From assembly GCF_024345225.1 (NCBI RefSeq), contig NZ_BROD01000001.1, positions 1,302,001 through 1,366,000 of the forward strand: a DNA stretch of 64,000 bases. The letters run 5' to 3'. This stretch comes from Clostridium sp. TW13. Lineage in GTDB: Bacteria > Bacillota > Clostridia > Clostridiales > Clostridiaceae. Shown here piece by piece: positions 19,334 through 29,099 of this stretch. How positions within the stretch are numbered: position 1 is the first letter of the stretch; each line of letters opens with the position of its first letter. The notes under the pieces were generated by a model, which ran no database searches, was not told the DNA's origin, and saw nothing but the letters and a program-made list of their open reading frames with translations. The translations under genes and the position numbers were made by a program.

Positions 19334-20014
19334 TTGAAATATTTTAAAATTCTTTTAGTGGAAGATGAGAAGCAGATGTCTATGTTTATTGAAATGGAGC
19401 TTGCTCATGAAGGATATACAGTGGACTTAGCTTATGATGGTAGAGAAGCTTTAAATAAGGTGGAGAGTACAGAGTATGATTTGATTCTTCTTGATATTAT
19501 GATACCAAATTTAAATGGAATGGAAGTTTGCAGGAGAATAAGGCAATTTTCTAATGTACCTATTATTATGCTAACGGCTAAAAGTGATATATCAGATAAA
19601 GTTCTAGGACTTGATGGTGGTGCTAATGATTATATAACTAAGCCTTTTGCTATAGAAGAACTATTAGCAAGAATAAGAGTACATACCAGAGAAAATTCAG
19701 TAAAAATTAAAGGTGATGAAATTAAAGTAAAAGATATTATAATGAATAATACAACTCATGAGGTTTGGAGAGATGGTAGACAAATAGAATTAACCAAAAA
19801 AGAATATGACCTTCTTGAAATTCTTCTGATAAACAAAAATATTGTACTTACAAGAGAAAGGTTAATTGAAGAGATATGGGGGTATGACTATATAGGAGAT
19901 ACAAATGTAGTGGATGTATTTATAAGATATTTAAGAAGTAAAATTGATGAAGGTTTTGATGATAAATTAATCACTACAGTTAGAGGTGTGGGATATGTCA
20001 TTAAGGATAATTGA
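19334..20014 (+). CDS. OmpR/PhoB-family response regulator
   Basis: A 226-aa two-component regulator. The receiver domain (1-120) has the acidic pocket VEDE, phospho-acceptor D54 in LLLDIMIP, the Thr/Ser at LTAK and Lys in TKPF. The C-terminal winged helix (about 130-226) has LTKKEYDLLEILL and VDVFIRYLRSKID. The start is TTG with GGAGGGA seven bases upstream. It overlaps the sensor kinase gene. Targets unknown. Confidence 0.93.
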   Translation: MKYFKILLVEDEKQMSMFIEMELAHEGYTVDLAYDGREALNKVESTEYDLILLDIMIPNLNGMEVCRRIRQFSNVPIIMLTAKSDISDKVLGLDGGANDYITKPFAIEELLARIRVHTRENSVKIKGDEIKVKDIIMNNTTHEVWRDGRQIELTKKEYDLLEILLINKNIVLTRERLIEEIWGYDYIGDTNVVDVFIRYLRSKIDEGFDDKLITTVRGVGYVIKDN

Positions 20015-21410
20015 TAAGGGGTTAAAGGTTATAAAAGCTGCAAAGATTTCTATAAAACTTACCGTTCTATATACATTTATGTTTTGTTTAGTATTACTTT
20101 TATCAAATGCTTCAATTTTATATGGTGTTAAGTTTTATATATATAATCAAGCTAATAAGCAGATTGAAGATACACAATTTTTAATACTTAATGAGTTTGA
20201 ATTAAAGGGAGAATCGTTGGACATATTAGATAAAGATATTTTTTCAGAAGTTCCTGCAAATAAAAATATATACATACGAATAACTAACAAGACGGGTGAA
20301 GTAATAAACTCATCACAAAAATTTGCTTATGAAATTAAAATTCCTGATAAAGGTGTAGTAAAACAAGAAGAAAGTGAGCGTCATTTTGAAGATAAAGAAA
20401 GGCATTTTGTATATAAAAATGTTGAATTTAATAGTAAGAAATATGGTGATATATATATTCAAATTATAAAAGATATGTATAGTGAGTATAACTTTTTGAA
20501 AATATTGTTTGTGGTAATGGCTGTAGCAGATTTTATAGGAGTAATAGTTTCTATTGGATTTGGCTATTTGGCAAGTAAGAGAATGTTAAGGCCAATTGAT
20601 CATATAACTAAAACTGCCGAAAATATAAGTATTAACAATTTGAAGGAGAGGATAGAGTTAAAAGGGGCAGATGATGAACTGGAAAGGCTTTCAAAAACAT
20701 TTAATAAGATGATAGATAGACTTCAAAATTCTTTTGAAAGCCAAACACAGTTTGTATCAGATGCATCACATGAACTTAGAACCCCCATAGCTGTTATTCA
20801 AGGGTATGCAAATTTATTGGATAGATGGGGAAAGGATGATAAAAATGCCTTAGAGAAATCAATACATGCAATCAAATTAGAAACTGCAAATATGGCGGCT
20901 TTAGTTGAAAGGTTATTATTCTTGGCTAAAGGGGATAGCGGCACTCAAAAGATAAATAAGAAAGTGTTTAGGGTTAACGAATTAATTTCAGAAGTAGTAG
21001 ATGAAAGTAGAATGATTGCACAAAATTGTTTTATAACAAATAGTAAAAATGATATTGTAGAGATATGCGCTGATTATGATATGTTAAAGCAAATGTTAAG
21101 AATTTTTATTGATAACAGTATAAAGTTTACTTCAGAACATGGAAATATAGATATAAAATCAGAAGTGCAGGATACAGCTTTAAAAATATCTGTTATTGAT
21201 AACGGTATTGGAATACCACAGGATGAAATTGAAAATATATTTAATAGATTTTATATAGTAGATAAATCTAGATCAAAGGAAAAGGGTGGTACAGGACTTG
21301 GATTGTCTATTGCTAAATGGATTGTAGAAATGCATCAAGGGACTGTTGAGGTAGAAAGTAAAGAAAATGAAGGAACTAAAATAGTTGTTACATTTCAACT
21401 TGATACATAA
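19995..21410 (+). CDS. Sensor histidine kinase (partner of the upstream regulator)
   Basis: About 471 aa. Membrane helix 1 (about 20-45), an extracellular sensor of about 120 residues, membrane helix 2 (about 170-192), a HAMP domain, then HisKA with the phospho-His in SDASHELRTPIAV (about residue 259) and a HATPase with the N box (FIDNSIKFT), DNGIGIP and GGTGLGLSIAKW. The start lies within the regulator gene, so the two are translationally coupled. The extracellular part has no domain I recognise, so the signal is unknown. Confidence 0.93.
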   Translation: MSLRIIDKGLKVIKAAKISIKLTVLYTFMFCLVLLLSNASILYGVKFYIYNQANKQIEDTQFLILNEFELKGESLDILDKDIFSEVPANKNIYIRITNKTGEVINSSQKFAYEIKIPDKGVVKQEESERHFEDKERHFVYKNVEFNSKKYGDIYIQIIKDMYSEYNFLKILFVVMAVADFIGVIVSIGFGYLASKRMLRPIDHITKTAENISINNLKERIELKGADDELERLSKTFNKMIDRLQNSFESQTQFVSDASHELRTPIAVIQGYANLLDRWGKDDKNALEKSIHAIKLETANMAALVERLLFLAKGDSGTQKINKKVFRVNELISEVVDESRMIAQNCFITNSKNDIVEICADYDMLKQMLRIFIDNSIKFTSEHGNIDIKSEVQDTALKISVIDNGIGIPQDEIENIFNRFYIVDKSRSKEKGGTGLGLSIAKWIVEMHQGTVEVESKENEGTKIVVTFQLDT

Positions 21411-21526
21411 TTTTAACTTTCAATTTTTCAGATATTGAAGGAAACTACTTTGCGGTACAAGAAATAAGAAGAAGTTAGGAAGTTTGATTGAATATGGCAC
21501 ATAAAAGCCTAATGAATAAAATATAA

Positions 21527-21549
21527 AAAGCATGATGGGGTCATGCTTT
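21527..21549 (+). terminator. Terminator after the two-component system
   Basis: Perfect stem AAAGCATGA / TCATGCTTT with a 5-nt loop. The downstream bases are not a clean T run, so it may be a stem of the structured segment that follows. Confidence 0.5.
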
Positions 21550-21559
21550 CAGACCATTC

Positions 21560-21720
21560 ACGAAATGGATATTTTCATAACTGAAAATATCCATTTCGTT
21601 GTTTTATCCGATAGCTAGCATCCGTAACACTCCAACTTCTTTAAGTTGGAGATAACGGCTGCACGCTCCTGGATAAGTTCAACTAAGATTCAGATGGGGA
21701 TACACCCCACCTGAATCAAG
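21560..21720 (+). ncRNA. Candidate structured non-coding RNA
   Basis: A compact block with far more pairing than its surroundings. Elements in order: a 17-bp perfect hairpin (21560-21576 with 21583-21599); a closing stem TTATCC (21604-21609) with GGATAA (21671-21676); inside it CCGT with ACGG and a 9-bp hairpin CTCCAACTT/AAGTTGGAG; then GATTCAG-A-TGGGG with CCCCA-C-CTGAATC (21687-21717). No reading frame covers it. It is GC-richer than flanking DNA. It could be a stand-alone ncRNA, a riboswitch-like leader of the downstream dedA gene, or the RNA-encoding end of a lost IS200/IS605 element. The strand is inferred. Confidence 0.5.
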
Positions 21721-21961
21721 TTTCACTTGATATAGAATTTTACTGAAAGGAATATTGATATTTAATAATGTGGTGGAAAAAACAGAGGCTCTTTCTCTGA
21801 AAATTTAAGCTTAATATTAGAAGATTTTAATTTAATTTTAATGTATTGTGGCAATAATAATAATGTAATAAAAATAAAACTTAATTAATTTAAGTTAATT
21901 TCTAGGTTAGAGTTTACAAAGGCATGATTTTTGAAAGAGTGGTAATTTGAAAGGAGAGCAT

Positions 21962-22606
21962 ATGAGTTACATACATACTTTAATTAATGTAATTTTACAC
22001 ATTGATAAATATTTAAACATTATAATTCAAAACTATGGAGTAGGAACCTATATAATTTTATTCTTAATTATATTTTTTGAGACAGGGTTAGTAGTTACAC
22101 CATTTTTGCCTGGGGACTCTCTTCTATTTGCTACAGGAGCTCTTGCAGCATCAGGTTCCATGGATATATATACATTGCTAATTGTATTATTTTTGGCTGC
22201 TGTTATTGGTGATACAGTTAACTACCATATAGGTAAGAGTATTGGAAATAAGATACTGGAAAAGGAGAATATAAGGTTTATAAACAAGGAAAACCTTAAA
22301 AAAGCACATAGTTTCTACGAGGAATACGGCTCAATGACAATAGTTTTGGGAAGATTCATACCAATAATAAGAACCTTTGTACCTTTTGTGGCAGGTATTG
22401 GGGAAATGAGATATCTTACATTTATTATGTACAATATGTTTGGAGGGTTTCTTTGGGTTTTATTATTTTTAGGGGGAGGGTATCTATTTGGTGATATTCC
22501 TTTAATTAAAAACAATTTTTCACTTATATTAGTTGGTGTAATCTTTATATCCATTATTCCTGGAATAATAGCATTCATCATTGAGAAGAAAAAAAGGAGG
22601 AAATAA
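21962..22606 (+). CDS. DedA-family (VTT domain) membrane protein
   Basis: About 214 aa with the DedA/VTT pattern: an amphipathic re-entrant part with FFETGLVVTPFLPGDSLLF, then the conserved arginine region LGRFIPIIRTFVPFVAG. These proteins flip undecaprenyl-phosphate or phospholipids across the membrane. AAAGGAGAG precedes the ATG 21962. The next gene is a PAP2 phosphatase of the undecaprenyl-pyrophosphatase kind, two bases downstream, so this pair probably recycles the cell-wall lipid carrier. Confidence 0.88.
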   Translation: MSYIHTLINVILHIDKYLNIIIQNYGVGTYIILFLIIFFETGLVVTPFLPGDSLLFATGALAASGSMDIYTLLIVLFLAAVIGDTVNYHIGKSIGNKILEKENIRFINKENLKKAHSFYEEYGSMTIVLGRFIPIIRTFVPFVAGIGEMRYLTFIMYNMFGGFLWVLLFLGGGYLFGDIPLIKNNFSLILVGVIFISIIPGIIAFIIEKKKRRK

Positions 22607-22608
22607 GA

Positions 22609-23196
22609 ATGAACATAGAAATATTTAGAGCAATAAATGATTTAGCATATAAAAATAATATATTAGATAAGGTAATGATTTTCTTCTCCAAAGATGTCCC
22701 ATATTTATTTATGGGCATCATTGTAGCAGTATTTATGATGGGAGTTGTAAAAAGAAATTCAAAGTATAGAAAAATTGCAGTGAATGCTTTTGTATTTACT
22801 ACATTAAATCTAATATTTAGTTTTGCTATTGGCTGCATTTATTATGAGGACAGGCCTTTTGTACATAATAAAGTTAACTTATTATTTCCACATGTTGTGG
22901 ATGCATCATTTCCAAGTGATCATGCCACTGGAACAATGAGTATAGCCTTAGCAACTGGAAAATATAATAAAATACTTAGTTTAATATTAACCATGCTATC
23001 TATAGTAGTAGGATTTTCAAGAATATATGTTGGACATCATTATCCTATGGATGTCATAGGAGCATATTTACTTGTTTTATTTACAAGTTATGTTTATAAC
23101 TTGCTATTAAGAAGTAAAGTTGAAAAATTATATATAGCAGTAGAAAAGTATATATTATCAATAATAAGAATCAAAAGAGTATATAACGGAAATTAA
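22609..23196 (+). CDS. PAP2-family phosphatase, BcrC-like undecaprenyl-diphosphatase
   Basis: A 195-aa membrane protein with about five helices and the three-part PAP2 motif: YYEDRPF, FPSDHATG and SRIYVGHHYPMDV. BcrC-type members remove phosphate from undecaprenyl diphosphate at the outer face of the membrane. Position directly after dedA supports a role in lipid-carrier recycling. It could instead act on other lipid phosphates. Confidence 0.85.
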   Translation: MNIEIFRAINDLAYKNNILDKVMIFFSKDVPYLFMGIIVAVFMMGVVKRNSKYRKIAVNAFVFTTLNLIFSFAIGCIYYEDRPFVHNKVNLLFPHVVDASFPSDHATGTMSIALATGKYNKILSLILTMLSIVVGFSRIYVGHHYPMDVIGAYLLVLFTSYVYNLLLRSKVEKLYIAVEKYILSIIRIKRVYNGN

Positions 23197-23205
23197 TTAA
23201 AGAAT

Positions 23206-23300
23206 AATGAGGCTACTATATGATAATCTTCATTATAAGTAAAAACTAAAGTTTATTAGTTTTTACTTGGAAGAGAGCATATCAATATAATAGCCTCATT
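23206..23300. terminator. Long two-stem bidirectional terminator
   Basis: Outer stem AATGAGGCTA / TAGCCTCATT encloses an inner 12-bp perfect hairpin AAGTAAAAACTA / TAGTTTTTACTT. T-rich tails on both sides serve the convergent PAP2 and ABC-transporter genes. Confidence 0.75.
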
Positions 23301-23301
23301 T

Positions 23302-24033
23302 TTAGTGATTGTTAATTACCTTATCTAAAAATTCTTTACATCTATCGCTGGTAGGTGCTGTGAAGATTTCTTCTGGAGGCCCTTCCTCTAAAATGTATCC
23401 TTGATCCATAAAAATTATCCTATCTGCTACATCTTTGGCGAAATTCATTTCGTGAGTTACAACTACCATGGTCATTCCATCTTGGGCTAAATCCTTCATA
23501 ACCTTAAGAACTTCGCCAACCATTTCTGGATCTAAAGCAGAGGTTGGTTCATCAAAAAGCATAATTTTAGGATTCATTTCTAGAGCTCTAGCAATAGCTA
23601 CCCTTTGCTTTTGACCTCCGGACAAGGTATCAGGATATACATTCTTTTTATCTTTAAGTCCAACCTTATCTAATAGATCTAATGCTTTTTCAACTGCCTC
23701 ATTTTTTTTCATTTTCTTTAATTCTAATGGTGCTAAAATCATATTCTCTAATACTGTTAGATGCGGAAATAGATTAAAGGATTGAAATACCATGCCTATA
23801 TTTTGCCTTAATTTATTTACATCTTTTGTATGTACCAGGTCTTCACCAAAAATTACTATGCTGCCAGATTGAATTTCTTCTAATCTATTAAGGCAACGTA
23901 AAAGTGTACTTTTGCCAGAACCAGAAGGCCCTATTATACAAAGAACCTCACCTTCAGATACGTGTAAAGATATATCTTTAAGTACTTCTAAGCGACCATA
24001 ATGTTTTTTTACGTTACTTACTTCTATTACCAT
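23302..24033 (-). CDS. Polar amino-acid ABC transporter, ATPase
   Basis: A 243-aa ABC ATPase. Walker [10 protein letters not shown], signature TLSGGQKQR, Walker [12 protein letters not shown] and the switch His (VVTHEMNFA) are all present. Sequence is closest in feel to GlnQ/TcyC-type ATPases. Last gene of a three-gene operon (binding protein, permease, ATPase); its start overlaps the permease end by 20 bases. Confidence 0.93.
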   Translation of the reverse strand: MVIEVSNVKKHYGRLEVLKDISLHVSEGEVLCIIGPSGSGKSTLLRCLNRLEEIQSGSIVIFGEDLVHTKDVNKLRQNIGMVFQSFNLFPHLTVLENMILAPLELKKMKKNEAVEKALDLLDKVGLKDKKNVYPDTLSGGQKQRVAIARALEMNPKIMLFDEPTSALDPEMVGEVLKVMKDLAQDGMTMVVVTHEMNFAKDVADRIIFMDQGYILEEGPPEEIFTAPTSDRCKEFLDKVINNH

Positions 24034-24679
24034 AATGCAATTTCCTTTCTACACCTTTTGATATTAATGTTAAAAGAGTTATTAAAATAAAGTACATTAT
24101 TGCTACAATACTATAAGTTTCAAAAGGTTTGTAGTTTCTAGCTATAATAATTTGGCCACTTAAAGTAAGTTCTCTAATACTGATTACAGATAAGATAGAT
24201 GTATCCTTTATTGTAACAATAAATTGATTCATTATTGATGGAACCATAATTTTAATTGCTTGAGGTATGATTACCTTGCTCATAGTCTGAACATAATTTA
24301 GTCCTAAACTTCTTGCAGCCTCTGTTTGACCTACAGGCACAGCCTGTATACCAGCTCTAAATATTTCAGACATATAAGCTCCTGCATTCAAAGAAAGTGT
24401 TATAATAGCAGCTACTATAGGATTAAATCTGACATTTAGTGCCTGCCCTACACCAAAGTAAAGGAATAGAGCTTGAATTATTAGTGGTGTACCACGTATT
24501 ATGTAAATATAGATAGCAGATATAGCTCTTAAAATGCTAGAAGTGCTTATGCTTAGAATACCAAAAACAATACCCAAAATTACAGCAAAAATTAAGGAGA
24601 TTACTGCAACTTGTGCAGTAACCCAAAGTCCACTTAATAAACTAGGTAAGCTATCTTTTAATAAGGTTAAAAAATTCAT
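24014..24679 (-). CDS. Polar amino-acid ABC transporter, permease
   Basis: A 221-aa permease with five or six membrane helices and the His/Glu/Gln-type inner-membrane loop [22 protein letters not shown], which contacts the ATPase. It follows the binding-protein gene by 17 bases. Substrate is a polar amino acid by family; cystine, glutamine and arginine are all possible. Confidence 0.92.
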   Translation of the reverse strand: MNFLTLLKDSLPSLLSGLWVTAQVAVISLIFAVILGIVFGILSISTSSILRAISAIYIYIIRGTPLIIQALFLYFGVGQALNVRFNPIVAAIITLSLNAGAYMSEIFRAGIQAVPVGQTEAARSLGLNYVQTMSKVIIPQAIKIMVPSIMNQFIVTIKDTSILSVISIRELTLSGQIIIARNYKPFETYSIVAIMYFILITLLTLISKGVERKLHYGNRSK

Positions 24680-24696
24680 TTTTTTATTCTCCTATA

Positions 24697-25476
24697 CTAT
24701 TTAGCTATATATTGTGCAACAATCTTATCGTATTCACCATTATCTTTTATCTTTTTAAGACCAGAGTTAAATTTAGATAATAGTGTAGCATTTTGTCCCT
24801 TGTTAACAGCAAAACCATAATTTACAGTGTTTAACTTATCCCCAACTATTTTTAGCTTAGAATTCTTATCAACTTTTATTTTGTAAGCTATTACTGGAAA
24901 ATCTTCTAATAAGAAATCCGCATTTCCATTTTCAACAGCCTGAAACATTGAAGGAGAATCACTAAAATAGTTTAATACAAGAGAATATTTATCTTTGTTG
25001 TCTTCAGCAAATTTTGCACCAGCAGTTCCTTTTTTAATTGCCACAGATTTACCCTTTAAATCTGCTTCACTCTTAATTGATGTATTACTTTTATTTGTAA
25101 CTAAAGATAAACCAGATTCAAAATAACCATTGGAGAAATCTAAAGATTTTTTTCTTTCTTCAGTGATGCTCATTGCAGCTAGTGCTCCATCAAGTTGATT
25201 TGAAGTTAAACCTGGAATTATTCCTTCAAAATCCATAGGTTTTAATTCATATTGGAAATTTTCTGCTTTGGATATAGCGTTTAGAATTTCAACATCAATA
25301 CCTTTATAAGTTCCATTTTCCTCAAAGGAGAAGGGTGCAAATTTAGCATCGCAAGCTATAATATACTTTTTGGCTGCAGTTTGTGTATTATTAGTATTAT
25401 TTGCTTTACAGCCTTGTAATAACCCTACTAAAAGTAATGATGATAATATGACTGATAATATTGATTTTTTTTTCAT
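24697..25476 (-). CDS. Polar amino-acid ABC transporter, substrate-binding lipoprotein
   Basis: A 259-aa family-3 binding protein. The lipobox LLQGC places the lipidated Cys near residue 23, so it is anchored outside the membrane. The mature part has the family signature GTYKGIDVEILNAI and AAMSITEERKKSLDFSNGYF. First gene of the operon. Confidence 0.92.
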   Translation of the reverse strand: MKKKSILSVILSSLLLVGLLQGCKANNTNNTQTAAKKYIIACDAKFAPFSFEENGTYKGIDVEILNAISKAENFQYELKPMDFEGIIPGLTSNQLDGALAAMSITEERKKSLDFSNGYFESGLSLVTNKSNTSIKSEADLKGKSVAIKKGTAGAKFAEDNKDKYSLVLNYFSDSPSMFQAVENGNADFLLEDFPVIAYKIKVDKNSKLKIVGDKLNTVNYGFAVNKGQNATLLSKFNSGLKKIKDNGEYDKIVAQYIAK

Positions 25477-25699
25477 TTATAAATGCCCCCTTATATACTA
25501 TTGAATTATTTTTATTGTAAATTTAGTATTAGCTATAAAAAATAATTTTATTCTGGGAGTATTTTTTATGTTAAGTTATTTTTTTACACGATACAATTAC
25601 GTATATACAATGTAAACTTGTTGATAAGGTAGAGTGTAATTAATGGGATTCAATAATAGATATGGAGTAAATAAAATCAATGATAATTTTTCAAAATAT

Positions 25700-25752
25700 A
25701 AATCAAAACCTCTCAGATAATCATAATCAGATTATTCGAGAGGGTTTGATTT
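25700..25752 (-). terminator. Terminator of the MgtC-like gene
   Basis: A 15-bp stem with one mismatch (AAATCAAAACCTCTC / GAGAGGGTTTGATTT) around an inner AT-rich hairpin. It abuts the stop codon of the minus-strand gene. Confidence 0.7.
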
Positions 25753-26230
25753 ATAAATCTGGGTTATAGTCTTCTTCTTCATCAAGAGATAGGTATTTCT
25801 TTTGTTTTGCATAGTGTTTTTTCAATTTCATTGCAATGATTAAGTTTAATTCAACTAACAATATAGCAGTAAACACTATCCAATACAAACCAAGGCCAAT
25901 GCCTATTCCTAAGGAAGCTACACAAAATATTATGGCTCCTGTAGTAATACCTGTAACTTTTATTTGATTATCTTTACCTATGGTAAAAATTACACCACCA
26001 GCTACAAATCCGATAGCAGTTATAATGTTTGCAACTAATCTAGTAGGATCTGTAGTAGAATTTTTAAAGCCGTAAGCAGAGATTAATGTTAAAAAGCATG
26101 AAGTTATGCAAATTATAGAAAAAGTTGCTACACCGGCAGATTTGCCTCTTTTTGTTCTTTCTGCCCCAATAAGAATTCCAACAATTGAGGCAATAAATAA
26201 TCTAAGTAATTGTTCAGGAATACCAATCAT
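25751..26230 (-). CDS. MgtC/SapB-family membrane protein
   Basis: A 159-aa protein with four membrane helices. The N-terminal MgtC signature is visible: LLRLFIASIVGILIGAERT and VGFVAGGVIF. It has no large C-terminal cytoplasmic ACT domain, so it is the short form. MgtC proteins affect magnesium homeostasis and F-ATPase in some bacteria; the role here is unknown. Confidence 0.87.
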   Translation of the reverse strand: MIGIPEQLLRLFIASIVGILIGAERTKRGKSAGVATFSIICITSCFLTLISAYGFKNSTTDPTRLVANIITAIGFVAGGVIFTIGKDNQIKVTGITTGAIIFCVASLGIGIGLGLYWIVFTAILLVELNLIIAMKLKKHYAKQKKYLSLDEEEDYNPDL

Positions 26231-26401
26231 TAATTTATCTCCTAATAATTATAATATATAAGCTATATCTTAACACTAAAATACTATTAAATCCATGATA
26301 TTGCTAAGTTACTTAGAAAATTATGTTTTACATATATACATAGAATATTTTTTGAATATAAGATTAATAATATCATCATAAACTTGAGGAGAGGTGATAT
26401 T

Positions 26402-26554
26402 ATGGCAAAAGCAGGTATGAGAAGACCAGATCCAAATGATGCTCATGGCACTGAGAGTAATCATAAACCACGTTTTGAAAAGCCAACTCCTACAGTTCCT
26501 GAAATTCAAGGAAAAGCTAAGAGTGGAAATAGAAAAGCTGAACCAATAGATTAA
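26402..26554 (+). CDS. Small basic Pro-rich protein (50 aa)
   Basis: Short frame beginning MAKAGMRRPDPNDAHG and ending GNRKAEPID. It has a very strong ribosome binding site (GAGGAGAGGTGAT) and its own terminator directly after the stop, both good evidence for a real gene. The protein is hydrophilic, rich in Pro, Lys, Arg and Gly, with no membrane segment, and probably disordered. I recognise no family. Confidence 0.7.
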   Translation: MAKAGMRRPDPNDAHGTESNHKPRFEKPTPTVPEIQGKAKSGNRKAEPID

Positions 26555-26565
26555 ATTTAACAAAA

Positions 26566-26603
26566 AAAGATTCAACGTAGAGTTAAGTCTGCGTTGAATC
26601 TTT
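26566..26603 (+). terminator. Terminator of the 50-aa gene
   Basis: A 12-bp perfect stem AAAGATTCAACG / CGTTGAATCTTT followed by TTTATAT. It lies 11 bases after the stop codon. Confidence 0.88.
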
Positions 26604-26804
26604 TTTATATTTAAAATACATCATTAATAATGGATAAAATTATTATATTTTTTACATAATAAGTTTAGATATTTATTTGTATCAAGTATGTAGTATTATT
26701 GGGATATATTGCAACGTTAAATTATGAAAAAAATTCATAGAATTATTTACATTTTAATTGTTTTAATGTAATGTAGAGTAGTACAAAAAAATAAAGGAAA
26801 GGGC

Positions 26805-27623
26805 GTGATGTTAGGGTTGAATGATAAGCTGAAAATATACGGCTTTAACAACCTCACAAAAACACTTAGCTTCAACATATATGATGTATGCTATGCAAAA
26901 GGTGAACGTGAGCAAAAGGACTACATTGCTTATATTGATGAGCAATATAATTCGGAAAGATTGACTAAAATTTTATGTGATGTTACAGAGATTATTGGTG
27001 CCAATGTGCTTAATATTTCAAAGCAAGATTATGATCCACAAGGTGCTAGTGTTACAATTCTTATATCAGAAGAATCTCTACCAATACATTTAATTGATAA
27101 GTCATGTAATCATGGTGAGCTTGAAATCCTAAAAACTAGAGATAGTGTGGTTGGGCATCTAGATAAGAGTCATGTTACAGTTCATACTTATCCAGAATAT
27201 CATCCAGACAATTCAATAGCAACTTTTAGAGTAGATATTGATGTTTCTACCTGTGGGCAGATTTCACCATTAAATGCTTTAAATTATTTGATTGGTAGTT
27301 TTGATTCTGACATCATAACAACTGATTATAGAGTTCGTGGATTTACACGTGATATGGATGGAAAAAAATTATTTATTGATCATGAAATAGCATCTATTCA
27401 AGATTATATAGATGATACTACTTTAGCTAAATATGATGCTTTAGATGTGAATGTATATCAATCTAATATTTTCCATACAAAACTTCTTATAAAAGAAATT
27501 AACCTTCAAAATTATCTCTTTAAGAAGGATGTTTATGAACTTTCACCAAAAGAGAGACTTGATATCACCCAAAAATTACGTAGAGAGATGATTGAAATTT
27601 ATAGCGGTATGAATATATATTGA
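26805..27623 (+). CDS. speD: S-adenosylmethionine decarboxylase proenzyme
   Basis: A 272-aa enzyme of the larger bacterial type. It self-cleaves at a Lys-Ser bond, visible in [13 protein letters not shown], to make a pyruvoyl group and then decarboxylates S-adenosylmethionine, supplying aminopropyl groups. First gene of a three-gene polyamine operon. The frame opens with a possible start at 26805 (ATG ATG region), with AAAGGAAAGGGCG just before. Confidence 0.93.
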   Translation: MMLGLNDKLKIYGFNNLTKTLSFNIYDVCYAKGEREQKDYIAYIDEQYNSERLTKILCDVTEIIGANVLNISKQDYDPQGASVTILISEESLPIHLIDKSCNHGELEILKTRDSVVGHLDKSHVTVHTYPEYHPDNSIATFRVDIDVSTCGQISPLNALNYLIGSFDSDIITTDYRVRGFTRDMDGKKLFIDHEIASIQDYIDDTTLAKYDALDVNVYQSNIFHTKLLIKEINLQNYLFKKDVYELSPKERLDITQKLRREMIEIYSGMNIY

Positions 27624-27643
27624 TAGCAAGAGGAGACTTTAAA

Positions 27644-29098
27644 ATGTATAAATTGAAACAAGACAATGCTCCGATTTATGAAGCATTGGTTAAATATAAA
27701 TCTATGAGAATATTACCATTCGATGTTCCAGGACATAAGCATGGAAAAGGAAATCCAAAATTAACTGAGTTTTTAGGGGAACGTTGTCTCTCAGTAGATG
27801 TTAATTCTATGAAACCTCTTGATAATTTATGTCATCCAGTTTCAGTTATTAAAGAAGCAGAAGAACTAGCAGCAGATGCATTTGGCGCTAAGCATGCTTT
27901 TCTTATGGTAAATGGTACTACATCTGCAGTGCAAGCAATGGTAATGAGCGTGTGCAAAAAAGGTGATAAAATTATTATGCCTAGAAATGTTCACAGAAGT
28001 GCAATTAATGCTTTGATACTAAGTGGAGCAACTCCAGTTTATATAAATCCAGGAGTAAATAAAAAGCTAGGTATACCTTTAGGAATGTCAGTATCAGATA
28101 TAGAAAATGCAATTAAAGAGCATCCAGAAGCAAAGGCAGTTCTAGTTAATAATCCAACTTATTATGGAATTTGTTCAAATTTAAAAGGTATCGTAGAACT
28201 TGCCCACAAGCATGGAATGTATGTATTAGTGGACGAGGCTCATGGTACTCATTTTTACTTTGGCGAAAACATGCCTATATCAGCCATGGCTGCAGGAGCA
28301 GATATGGCTGCAGTAAGCATGCATAAGACTGGAGGATCGTTAACTCAAAGTTCATTTTTACTTACAAATTGTGATTTACACGTGGGATATATTCGTCAAA
28401 TAATTAATTTGACTCAAACTACTAGTGGATCATATTTATTATTAACTTCTCTAGATTTGGCGAGAAGAGAACTAGCACTTAATGGTAAGGAAATATTTAA
28501 AAGAGTAACAGAATTAGCCGAATATGCTAGAAAAGAAATCAATAAGATAGATGGATATTATGCTTATTCAAAAGAATTAATTGATAATAATGAAGTGTTT
28601 GATTTTGATGTTACAAAGCTTTCGGTATTTACAAGAGACATGGGACTTGCAGGTATAGAAGTTTATGATATTCTTAGAGATGAATATGATATACAAATTG
28701 AATTTGGAGACATTGGAAACATTTTGGCAATAATTTCTGTAGGAGATGATATGCCCGCTGTGGAAAGATTAGTTGCAGCTATTTCTCAAATAAAAAGATT
28801 AAATGAGGGAAATACAGGTGACTCTTTTGACAACGAATATATTAATCCAGATGTTGTTATGACTCCACAAAGCGCATTTTATGCAGATAAAAAATCACTG
28901 CCTTTTGACGAATGTGTTAATAAAATTAGTGGAGAATTTGTAATGTGTTATCCACCAGGAATTCCTATACTTGCTCCTGGGGAAAGAATTACTAGAGAGA
29001 TTTTAGATTATATTAGTTATTCAAAGGAAAAAGGATGTTTCCTTACAGGAACAGAAGATATAAACATAGAAAGAATTAATGTTGTGGAGGAATTGTAA
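27644..29098 (+). CDS. speA: Orn/Lys/Arg decarboxylase (PLP, fold III-type subgroup)
   Basis: About 484 aa. The PLP-binding lysine is in AVSMHKTGGSLTQSS; other family marks are DVPGHKHGKGNP near the start, VNGTTSAVQA, and YPPGIPILAPGE near the end. It decarboxylates arginine, lysine or ornithine; relatives with speD and speE are usually called arginine decarboxylases. No agmatinase gene follows, so direct ornithine use or a distant agmatinase is possible. Start ATG 27644 has AGAGGAGA upstream. Confidence 0.88.
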   Translation: MYKLKQDNAPIYEALVKYKSMRILPFDVPGHKHGKGNPKLTEFLGERCLSVDVNSMKPLDNLCHPVSVIKEAEELAADAFGAKHAFLMVNGTTSAVQAMVMSVCKKGDKIIMPRNVHRSAINALILSGATPVYINPGVNKKLGIPLGMSVSDIENAIKEHPEAKAVLVNNPTYYGICSNLKGIVELAHKHGMYVLVDEAHGTHFYFGENMPISAMAAGADMAAVSMHKTGGSLTQSSFLLTNCDLHVGYIRQIINLTQTTSGSYLLLTSLDLARRELALNGKEIFKRVTELAEYARKEINKIDGYYAYSKELIDNNEVFDFDVTKLSVFTRDMGLAGIEVYDILRDEYDIQIEFGDIGNILAIISVGDDMPAVERLVAAISQIKRLNEGNTGDSFDNEYINPDVVMTPQSAFYADKKSLPFDECVNKISGEFVMCYPPGIPILAPGERITREILDYISYSKEKGCFLTGTEDINIERINVVEEL

Positions 29099-29099
29099 T

